Positions 21,901-31,700 of a stretch of 64,000 bases of DNA are shown one piece after another. A program made the position numbers and the translations under genes. Below the pieces are notes generated by a model. It saw only the letters and a program-made list of their open reading frames with translations. It made no database searches and had not been told where the DNA came from. Each line of letters opens with the position of its first letter. Position 1 is the stretch's first letter. Source of the DNA: a virus. The DNA lies in IMG/VR virus record IMGVR_UViG_3300037963_005450, positions 19,386 to 83,385 of that record; one strand, given 5' to 3'.

Positions 21901-24900
21901 AGTTTCATCTGGATATCTTTTTGTAAACTCTGATAATCTTTTATTTGCAAGTTCTTGATGTTCAACCATACTCTGCCATAAATCTTTTGTTTCTTTATCT
22001 CTAAAATAAGACTTAAAACCTTTATCACCCATTCCTTGCATTCTAGCTTCTTCAATATTTTTTGCTGCGGCATTAGCCTCATCAGTAAGATCTTTCAGCT
22101 GTACTTTATACCTATCTTGTGGTAATAAAAGATTTCCTTTATTATTTATATTATAATCCTTTTGAGTATAAGCAAAATTTTCAGCGTCTTTAGTAGACAA
22201 CCAATCATCTTCTTTTTTAAAGTTTCTAAAGAATTCAGAAGCTTCTTCATCAAATTTTGTCATAGGTTTATTTACAGTTTTAGGACTAATCCCCTCTATA
22301 GGTAAACCAGTTTTTGTACTTTTTACAGAATATGTTCTTTGAGGTAAATTCAACCCTCTTTTTTCCATATATCTTTGAATCAAATGACCAATTTCATGAT
22401 CTCCAGTATGAGATGTTATATTTGGAACATAAGCAAATCTTTCAGTATGTTGACCAATACCTAAATTAACTAAATCATCTACACCGGATACATTTCCTAC
22501 TGAACTTCCTGCATATCCTCCTCTTCCTGGTACATTTGTATATTGAACTTCGTTTAAAAGATATTGTATAAAATCATCTGGATCTTTAACTCCTAAATTA
22601 ATTAATTTTTCTTTAGCTGCAGGATTGTTAAAATTTTCTATTAAAGGCATTATATGATCATCAACATTTTCTAAAGGTTGTTCTAAATTTTTATAGGGTA
22701 GTGTAGTTTGATCTTTAAATTGTTCTCTTACTTTAGGATCTTTACTAGCTTTACCAGTATTAACTTTTATATTATGTTCAGATATTAATTCATTTTGTTT
22801 AGCTATTTGTTCATTTACTTCAGTAAGGCTTTGGTTATATTTTTCATTACCATAAAACGTAGATGGTTGTGTATCTACTTTTTGAGGCTTTTTTGGTATA
22901 TAAGTACCAGGCCAAAATTCAGTATCAACTCCTGTATTATCTGGAATGTTTGCCCAATCTGTATCATCTGCTTGATTTAATGTTGTTCGTGTCTCAACTA
23001 CTTCATCTGTTTCCTTTATAATATTAGGTTTTGTAGAACTTGTTTTTGATGATTTAACTGGTTTTACAATAATATCATTAAAGTGTCCTGTGTTATCTCT
23101 ACCAATAACTTTAAGGTTTGGCATTCCAAGTAATTCTTTCTCACCTAAAAGCTTTTCTGTAGTCATGAAAAAAGGTTTCTCTTTAGTTCCAACATTAGTA
23201 GTATTTATTAAATCTTGTAAGTTTTGGTTTTCTTTAATAGGAACTTTAAAAAAATCTTCTCCCATGTTTTTTGCATACCTTTCAGGTATTACTATTCTTT
23301 GAGTACCTGCTGGATTAAGTGGTGCACCATCTTTCCAAGCTCCTGTACTCCAAGATCTTGGAGAATCCCAAGTTACTTTAGAACCATATTCAGTAGGGAA
23401 GTTTTTTTGACTTCCATAATAACCTTGTATTCTAGATATAGGTGTATTTATAGATTGATCTCCTAAGTTGTATTTAGCAACAATTTCATCTAGCTTTAAT
23501 CTATCAGCACCTTTTATATCAGCTGGACTATGTTGCCAAAGTCTTACAATTTCAGCTTCCTCATCAGTTAAATTAGCACCTTTTAAAGCATCATAGTTTT
23601 TAGAACCTTGATAAGCAGCACTAATATTTCCTTCATTTAATCCAGATTTCCATGCAATAGGTAACGGAGAGTTTCCAGTAGCAACTGCATTATATCCACT
23701 TTTAATGGTTGGAATATATTGTTTTGCTGCTGCATATCCACCAGCACCTATACCAAACAAATCTAATCCTATAGACCCTGCATTACCCCAAGTTGGATTA
23801 TTAGCAAACTCTTGAACATCTCCTGGTAAATGTGTAGCTCCGTGATAAGCACCATAAGCATCCATAAGACCCCCAACAGTTACATCCCCAACAACTTTAG
23901 TTCCCATTACTTCACTAGCTGCAGGCATTACATAAGGTAATGCAGATGCAACCAATGGTAAAGCTGCAACAGTCATACCTGGTTTAACTATAGCATCAGT
24001 TATTTGTTGCCCATAATCATCTAAGTAATCACCTCCTCTAACACCCTCTATTATAGCTTGTCTTATGAGAGGATTGCTTGATCTATTTGCTGTTGAGCCA
24101 AATGTAGTACTATAAGGATTATGATGATCCCATAATGTTTCTTTTTGATTGTCACTTATAGTCTCCCATGCAGGATACCTTTTTTTCATTTCCTCCTCAT
24201 GCCTTAATCTCCATGAAGTTTCATCCCTTTGTCTTTGTGTTTCATCTGAAACAGTTTCTATTTCAAAATCAGGAAGATTACCTCCTATAAATATAGGTTC
24301 TAATTCACCTTCTGGTCCTGTAACATTTTCATCAAAGACATAATGTTTTAGTTGCCCTGCTTCATTTAATGCTCTAAATTCTTCCACCGTATAAGGTTTG
24401 CCAGTATTAGGATTTATACCTTTATCAGCCATCCAAACAGGAGCAGCCTCTTGCAACTTTTTTTCATAAACATAATTCTCTCTGTCTTGAGCTGCTTGAT
24501 CATTTTTATTTTTTTGATCCATAGCATAATTATAACGTAACCATTGAGAATTGCTATATGTTATAGGATTTCCACTTTTATCTAAAGGATTGGCTTGATC
24601 ATCATAACTTGCAACTTGAGCATCAAACTCTGCCTCCATTTCTGCAGGAGACTTATCAAATGAAAAGTTTTGTGTACCTGTTTCTACTCTAGTGGGTTCA
24701 TTAGAATTTTCCCCTTTAAATTGAAATATTGGAAGAATATCCCCACCGTCTTTTTTAATGCCTTGATTATATTGCATATTATCTTGCACATAACCAGCAT
24801 CACCTTGAAGCATAGCTTGTATTTGATTAAGTCTTTCTTTTTGAGATTGATTAAGACCGCTTCTAGCTTCTAAAGATTGTAAATCATTTTTTTCTCTATT

Positions 24901-25779
24901 TAACTCAACTATGTCTTTTTGTAAAAGCTTTTTATATTCTATTTGTTCTTGCTCTACTTGTTCTATAGTAGGTTGTGGTTCAATAATATCATTCGTATTT
25001 ATTGTAAAATTGTTTTCTTCATTATTTGTTGGATAACCCAAATCATGAATCATACTTCTTACTACTATATTTTGAGGAGGTAATCCTTTTAATAATTCTT
25101 CAATATTATGTTCAGCAAAATATTCAGGATTATTTGTTTGTGCCCAAGATATATATTGTTGATATTCATCATCAGTCATAGAATGTCGTGGTAATTTTCT
25201 ATGATAATTTTCTATTGTTGGTGATTTAGCTCCTTCCCAATCTGATTCTCCCCAACTTTTATCTACTATTAAATTTGACCCTGTTTTAAATTTTTTAGAA
25301 ATAGTTGCTTCACCAGGTTTAACTAGATCTTTATATTGTTCAAACCCTAAAAATTCAGGAGAATTCATCCATTCTGTACTATCAGTATAATCATCTACTA
25401 CTGACCATCTTAATTCATAAGCGTCTTTAGCAGCATCTATTTCTTTATTAAGTGATTCAATATTTTTATTCTCTTTTCTTATTTTTTTATACTCTTTGTA
25501 CCGTGGATCAAAAATGCTATTTATTTCTCCCTTAGATTGATATGAGGGTAGTATTGGAGATTCATCTACATAGTCTGCATTAGGAAAATAATAATCTTTA
25601 CCGGGATTCATTAATGTTGGTGGTCCTACATTTGGTTGAGCCCATACAGGATATGGTACACCTTTCATTGTAATATCATTACCCATTATACGTGTATTTT
25701 GACCAGGATATTTCCATTGACCTTGCTGATCTTTAACCAAATAATTTGGTCCTCCTTTTAACCCTATTCCTTTTCCCAT
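18952..25779 (-). CDS. Polyvalent virion protein: ART-like, zincin, lytic transglycosylase, LysM (2275 aa)
   Basis: Recognisable parts run in order. An N-terminal segment has a GVPYPV motif near residue 40. An ADP-ribosyltransferase-like region has R783, S811-T812-G813 and E880-K-E882 followed by LL, matching the R, STS and ExE pattern of arginine-type ARTs. A zincin motif HEIGH lies at 1128-1132. A lytic transglycosylase (SLT) domain has catalytic-type E1461 in KESTFDPEA, followed by GYKGIAQL. A LysM repeat spans about 1630-1672, followed by Pro/Thr/Val-rich linkers. A C-terminal domain of unknown type ends in YKDAKKLGMHVPNYIM. The transglycosylase plus LysM suits local peptidoglycan cutting during DNA entry; the ART and zincin could act on host proteins once injected. 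The stop of the muzzle-like gene overlaps its ATG by one base. Transglycosylase and LysM are firm calls; ART and zincin are motif-level inferences. Confidence 0.78.
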   Translation of the reverse strand: MGKGIGLKGGPNYLVKDQQGQWKYPGQNTRIMGNDITMKGVPYPVWAQPNVGPPTLMNPGKDYYFPNADYVDESPILPSYQSKGEINSIFDPRYKEYKKIRKENKNIESLNKEIDAAKDAYELRWSVVDDYTDSTEWMNSPEFLGFEQYKDLVKPGEATISKKFKTGSNLIVDKSWGESDWEGAKSPTIENYHRKLPRHSMTDDEYQQYISWAQTNNPEYFAEHNIEELLKGLPPQNIVVRSMIHDLGYPTNNEENNFTINTNDIIEPQPTIEQVEQEQIEYKKLLQKDIVELNREKNDLQSLEARSGLNQSQKERLNQIQAMLQGDAGYVQDNMQYNQGIKKDGGDILPIFQFKGENSNEPTRVETGTQNFSFDKSPAEMEAEFDAQVASYDDQANPLDKSGNPITYSNSQWLRYNYAMDQKNKNDQAAQDRENYVYEKKLQEAAPVWMADKGINPNTGKPYTVEEFRALNEAGQLKHYVFDENVTGPEGELEPIFIGGNLPDFEIETVSDETQRQRDETSWRLRHEEEMKKRYPAWETISDNQKETLWDHHNPYSTTFGSTANRSSNPLIRQAIIEGVRGGDYLDDYGQQITDAIVKPGMTVAALPLVASALPYVMPAASEVMGTKVVGDVTVGGLMDAYGAYHGATHLPGDVQEFANNPTWGNAGSIGLDLFGIGAGGYAAAKQYIPTIKSGYNAVATGNSPLPIAWKSGLNEGNISAAYQGSKNYDALKGANLTDEEAEIVRLWQHSPADIKGADRLKLDEIVAKYNLGDQSINTPISRIQGYYGSQKNFPTEYGSKVTWDSPRSWSTGAWKDGAPLNPAGTQRIVIPERYAKNMGEDFFKVPIKENQNLQDLINTTNVGTKEKPFFMTTEKLLGEKELLGMPNLKVIGRDNTGHFNDIIVKPVKSSKTSSTKPNIIKETDEVVETRTTLNQADDTDWANIPDNTGVDTEFWPGTYIPKKPQKVDTQPSTFYGNEKYNQSLTEVNEQIAKQNELISEHNIKVNTGKASKDPKVREQFKDQTTLPYKNLEQPLENVDDHIMPLIENFNNPAAKEKLINLGVKDPDDFIQYLLNEVQYTNVPGRGGYAGSSVGNVSGVDDLVNLGIGQHTERFAYVPNITSHTGDHEIGHLIQRYMEKRGLNLPQRTYSVKSTKTGLPIEGISPKTVNKPMTKFDEEASEFFRNFKKEDDWLSTKDAENFAYTQKDYNINNKGNLLLPQDRYKVQLKDLTDEANAAAKNIEEARMQGMGDKGFKSYFRDKETKDLWQSMVEHQELANKRLSEFTKRYPDETTFINQTTHQHEPLAMLRELRNELYQNGIIKNFQDPIDEKTLMQFWKSDAGKQNRILSFLQPSTEGKKGIIDLINRTPVVAGAVATGGLGVAAGSSGSNEGMQYGGALPKAQNGNGNFIKKMSAIAAKAAPSAPATSTKLEQLKLMQKLFEQRENTIPQEMLVRQAYKESTFDPEAVSPAGYKGIAQLGDAVIKDYKKATGETEVDPFDPEDATKVQKWYMDHLYNASFINKPNQSPIVRRAKTFAAYNWGRGNMSEFLNNQKEKGVDIYSDDMKWLESLPEETKDYVHKIVLADNEKWEEEYLKSKHDSISETYYDQLFELPKKQTGDEIKTDSVYVSQGEIGPRIAAKFGITLKELLDANPGVNPMMIAKGTSINIPGVGTPIQQTVVEETIAPVEQPIEQTIVTPPVTPIKQPVTVPSTKEKVVQEVVQQKPVINKPNKITSVNTPTEPVITEQPKPIVKEETTEKLLPKIDFTQYEYKAEPSTTDVNLITMPVESFMPPGDNTVVNINDTLTLGEHHYAYDPNKKEPPKPKEKDSPLDIAMNWIDDKIDNLHRGYVKYMDGDVYSTEKVDVDINLEEEKSPLMDKVDLFNARLALNAKEGETPLYVDGVSGETNIQESPNLEKVNLIKPIYKDLGTVKDSKGNLMMYQNSFDAKNGFNYVPIKNYGKSDDNTQYSNVKGIAHFLLDSDLTDGYKHPYAKKMIADQLNGKPVAPGSTVTDGYFPVYERLENGQVNIKYLKKNEIKDYASIASPLRQYKWSDLNWDGRTSAQGFQSTVSSIPTSKSYTIGGKKSNETHLIFPTSNSRGGKNAYGRFGGTGVIFFIERPNGQREAIEMAGSINMIKKTANEIMKKYKLKPEELIFGYHDVGSFSARPQASNGKLDFNQWSGFNKASNPHVGGALAFPSMKVGGEMSKKQNKKTDKLQVYKDYINGVYDNTDDITFAEKVYDKLNRMHYKDAKKLGMHVPNYIMTHIIKKGNE

Positions 25780-28700
25780 TATCTAAAAGATTGATTAAGT
25801 TTGGTATTAGCTACTTTTAATAACATTTTTCTATTTCTTTCACCTTCTGTACTACGTCTTAAAATAAGTTTATTGTAATAATGTCTAAACTTTTTACGTT
25901 GTTCAGCAGGTTTATTATAATCTAAATTTAAAAAATTTAAATCTCTTATATACCCATTTAATTGAGTATTCCATATTTGTTGTTCAGCATTAGTAAATTC
26001 ACCTCTATCATTAGTAATATCCCAGAACATATTAAATCTATATTTTTGTTCTACTTTATTAAAAATAATATCTATATCAGCTGGATTAAATATTGGGTAA
26101 TCTAATGCTGTAATTGGATCTAATTGTGGTTGAAGATTTAGTTTTAACAATCCAGATACTTGTTCACTATTATGTATAATAGCTTCATCAAAATTCCAAA
26201 ATAAATCATGATATCTATCATCTCCACATCCATTTCTTAAATCTCCTTTATAGACAAAACTTTCTAATTGATACTCTACACTTCTTAAAGTATTAACTAC
26301 TTGACCGCTATTTTCTACAAATTCTATTTCCCAAGGATAACTTACGCCATAATATCCAGCAAAATCATCACATCTATCATTATGCCTCCAAATACTTCCT
26401 GTAGATTTAGGTGGGAAATAACTTTCAAAATCATCTTTTGTATATGTACACATCAAAGGTGATGGGTTAACATATGTTGGATCTCCATATAAATAAACGT
26501 CATCACATGATCCTGATGGAGTTCCTGGATCATTACCTCCAAATGGATCTGGTGGACAATCACATTCTATTTTTCTACAAACTAATGGTATTTCTCCTGG
26601 ACAAGGACCAGTTGGTTCAGTAAAATATCCTGTAGCTGGATTTTCCCAAACTTGAGTGTACCCTGAAGGACAATCACAACCCGGTCTAGTTTGCACTTCC
26701 CCTTCAAATGCTATATCATAAAAATATGTAGCTGGTTGAGAAAAAGTAAAGAATCCTATTTTACAATTATTTTGAAATTTTAATAATTCATTTCCAGTTG
26801 CAAATGTTGGTGCGTCTGTCCATGTTGCAACATTTGCTAAATCTATTGATATTACGGGAGTTGGGTTATATTGATTAGTTCCTCCTGGAGCTACTGCAGC
26901 ATCAGTTTGTGGCCCCATTGTTTCTGTTGTAAATATATCTATTAAAGTTCCGGTTTTTTCTACCTTTACTCTTACAGAGCCTTGATCATCATAGGATCCA
27001 CCTTGAGTTTGAGCACCACCATTCCATGGAGAAGGAACTCTTTTAACTAATACAGGTCTTTGTCCGCCAGGATTTGCAGGATCAAAGAAAGCATAAGCAC
27101 TATTTCCATAATTATAATATATACTTATAGTTCCTTTACCATTAGAATCTTGGGTAGCATTAGAAAACATTAAAAGTAAATTATGTGTTTCATTTGTTGG
27201 TCCATATATACCATCAACATCTTTAACAGCTCCTAAAACAACACCTATAAAATCATTATCACTATTACCACTTCTAAGCGTTACTTCATGAGTATAATTA
27301 CCAAATTCACATTTACTCCAATATCCATTTACAAGACCACTATTAATTGGCATTCTAACTTTTTTAGGAAATGCTGCATTTTTAATGCTTGCTAATATTA
27401 CATTTCCTTGTGAATCAATAGTATAATCATTACCATCTAATGGTACTGTATTCCATGTTTGATTTGTAGTTAAATATTCTGTTGATGTTGGATTTCCAAC
27501 ATTCCCATAATTTTCTCTTGGATCAAATGTTGTCCATTGCCATGCGTTACCAGAACCCGTTCCTCTAACATTTATACAAATAATATATTTATTTATTGCA
27601 GAATTATACCACCAATAATCTTGATTTGATTGAGCTGCATTTTGAGGTGCACCATCAGCTGTTGTAACATTTTCACCTTCTTGCATAGGAACATTAAAAG
27701 TTCCTAAATTATATGTACTTGCAGGATCAAAATATGTTCCTGGTGCAGCAGAGGGTATCCCAGTAGTTTGATCTACATCACTCCAAACAACAGGCCCACT
27801 ACCTGAAGGCTGTCTTCTTCCTCCAAATGCTGTTATACACCACCTATCCCAATTTGCTGTTAAATCATCTATATCATCATCTTTAGTGAATATTAAATCT
27901 CCTACAGGACAATCATCTACTATTGTACCAGTAGCTGGAACTTCATCTACTGTAGTTATTGCTAATTTTTCTTCTTCTATTGTTGTACCTCTTTCACACA
28001 TTCCTGTAGCAGGGTTGTATGTATATCCTTCATCACATTGTATTTCTAAATCTTGTGATTTTGTTGTTAAAAAATGATTAATGCTTGGTAAGCATAATTC
28101 AGGATGCCAATCATGAAAAGAAATCCATGCTTTAACTTTAGGATCATAACTAACTGTCCATGAACTATCTGTAAAATAAATAGGATCACCTAATGAAATA
28201 TTTATTCCACGGGGACTTATAATTGGATCAATTACATCTAAAAATTCACATAACCATTGACCAGCAGAATTTTGAATTAATGTTTCTCCCTCATTACACT
28301 CATATTGATTATCTCCTATTAATGTAGGAATAGAATATGTTCTTTTTTCACACATTCCTGTTTGACTATTATATGAATAGCCATCAGGACAAGTTTGAAC
28401 TCCGGGTTGACCACTATATGAAGTAAGATTTAATTGAAATCCTTCATCATCATCATATAATATATGACCGCTAAATTCTTCTACAACTGCATAATCTCTT
28501 TTACAGAAATAAACAATACCGTCTGTTGGATCATATATTGTTTGACAACCCACACCTATTACTGGATTATCTACAATAGGTTTTCCTTCTATACTAGGAA
28601 CTTCTTTTAATAATTGACATGGTAGATATTTATTAAACCACCATTTCATACCTGCATCAGAAATAGGTACTAAACCTTGACCTGACGTTTGAAATATTTT

Positions 28701-31700
28701 ACCTTGTTCTTGAGATATAAAGAAAACACCCAATGGAGTATTCATTACACTTCTTGCACTTTCACAAGAACCATATTCATTTGATAAATCTGAATTAACT
28801 ATATTTTGTGGTTCTTGATTAAATAATCCACCATCACCTATAATAATTTTAGTATCTAAACTTGTTTGTAAAGTATCTACACCTTTAAATAATTTAGGAG
28901 ATTCATATGGAAATAACATAAGAGCTCCCGTTTGATTTATAGGTTTTATAGTATTAACTATGGATTTAAAATCTTTGTAATTAGCCGGTAAGAAAACTCT
29001 CCAAAAATCTTTTTTAGATTCTTGTTGAGCTCGTAATGAATATATTAATCTTTTAGGATAATATTGAAAACATTTTTCTGCTACTAATGGATCATAATCT
29101 CTTGGTTGTACTGTACCAAAACTGCTTAAATTAGTTATAAATTTAGCAACACTTAATGAATAATCATATTTATAATAATTACCTTCTCTAATAAATTGAG
29201 CATCAAATAAAGTATCAATATCTGCAAAATTTTGATGATCAAAATGGAATGTACTGAATGTATTATCTTTCCAATCTCTTTGTGCTACATTAATTTCTGA
29301 TTCAACATAGAAATCTAAAATACCATTTACATGAGTATACATGTATGTATTTTTCATATTAAATATTGGCATTCTATCACCATCAAAATTTCCAAATACA
29401 GCATCCCATGCATTATAATCACTATTAGAAGGTCTATCTAAATAAAACATACCACTGGGTAATATTTGTGCACCATATTGTCCTGCATTACTACCACCTA
29501 ACATTGCGGTTGTAAATTCTGTAAATTTTTCTATAACCTTACTAACATTATATCTTTGAGTATCCATCCAATATCTTGGTAATGGAATATTTTGATATCT
29601 TAAATAATCAAAAGGTGTTTCATCTGGTTGATCATATTGAAAGTTTGTAAATATTGGCATAATAGTTTTTTCTGTATACCTATTTACATAATTATCTCCT
29701 CCCCAAATTGGTTCTGAATTATATCTTTCTTGTGAATTACCTAAATCTTTATCGGGAAATAATTCAACACATCCTCTCATTTGGATTTGTCTAACACCTT
29801 CTAATTGACCATATTGATTATCTTGATTAAATTTTATTGCTCCATAGTGTGCAGATATATTAGTTAACCTCCATTTGCCAGGTTTTAATAATCCATCATC
29901 CCAACCAAATGAACCTAGTATAATTCTTGATACATCATTTTGAATTGGATCCGGAAATGGCTTTTCTGTTTCAACTGCTACAGTTTTAGGTCTTTGTAGA
30001 TTATTAATTTTATAACCACCTATAGTATTTCCACCTTGTGCAAATGCTGTAAATGTATTACCTATATAATTGGACGCAGTATTTTTTGTTCTAAATAAAC
30101 TTCCAGATTGTCCTTCATAAAATTGTTTAAGAAAACCGTGTGAATTATATTTTAAGGCATAATCTTGAGTACTAATTAATTCATATATAAAATCAATTAT
30201 TTTTTGTGCACCAATAGAAGCTTGTTGCAAAAATTGCATTATTGAACTCATTAGATAAAATAATGGCGGCACTTCTTTTAATTCACTTCCTTCAATATCA
30301 TAATGTTTTCCACCCCCTGATGTACCAGGAAAAACTCCTTGAATTCCATCAGAAACGTTTGCAGCAAGTTCTGTTGCAAGATATGTAGCAGATCCACCAC
30401 TAACTATATCTAATGGAAAAGCTAGTGTATCTATAGCAGCATTTATTACAGCATCTAATGCTAAATCTGCTGCTACTTGAAGACCACTTGTTACACCAGA
30501 TGCAGCAGAACTACCTCCATAAAAAGGTGCAATAACATACCCACTACCAACAGCAAAAGTTCCATTTGCACCTATATTAAGTTGCTTTATTGGATCATAA
30601 GTTTTATTCTTACGCCCTCTCATTTTTTCAAGACCATAACCTACACCAAATACACCGGCAACAAGAATACCTGAATTTCTTAATAGTTTATGTTGTGGGT
30701 GTTTTTCAGACTTTATCCAATGCCCTGTTGATTTTCCACCTAATGAACCATACATTCTTGTCTCATAAGCATTTAAAAAAGGATTTCTAAAACTTAATTC
30801 AGGTGAATGAAAAGTAAATACATCTTGTTTATATCCATCTAAAGGTGGAAAAGCACTAAATGTATCATAATAACTTTCTTTACCATAAGATTGATTATCT
30901 TGGTTAGCATTAGGTTGAATAAAATATCTATCCTCTCTTAAATCATTATAAGGGTAATTAGGATATAATCCTTGCATACCCGTATCAGCATTATTAGCTC
31001 CATCAGGAATTACGTATTTCCTCATATTTCTAAAAATACCTTTTCCTAATATAGATTTATTTCCTTCTCTTGTACCTCTTAAAAATTCATAACCAATAAT
31101 ATTTGGTATTATTGTACCATCATTAAATAATGGTCTAGCTATATTTTTAAATTCTACACCTATTAATCTTATAGTTTCTCCTTGAGGATTTGATAAATGC
31201 AAATTATTACTGGTTTCTTCAGTTGGCATTTTATGATGCCTAATATGTTTACCGCACAAATCTCCCCAAATATCAGGTCTAGTAACAGGATATCTTTCTG
31301 TAGATTCCCAATATGCCATATCTCCTTTAGCAATTATAGTTCCACCATCATCTGTTGGAATATTTAAACCACTTGATGTTTCTATAGCCGTATTAAATAC
31401 TTCAAAATTTCTTTCTGTAGATGATAATTGATTTGGTCCAGTACCTATTCCAAGTTCATCTATTACATTATTATATTGATCTACACCTGCTGGAAAAGTA
31501 GTTGCATTTCTAGGTGGTCTTCCTGGTATATGATATGATGCAGATCTTTCTCCTGTATTATAAATAAACCTAATAAAAAATGCATATTGCTCATCTCTTA
31601 AAAAAGTTGGTTTATTTCCACCATTATAATAATATTTATTTGAATATTCTGCACACACCCAATGTGCAGTTATTTCATTTGCTAATGGTTGATAATTAAA

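Noticed and set aside
26442-28391. Possible diversity-generating retroelement target in the inserted muzzle segment
   Set aside because: No reverse transcriptase gene or template repeat was seen in the window.
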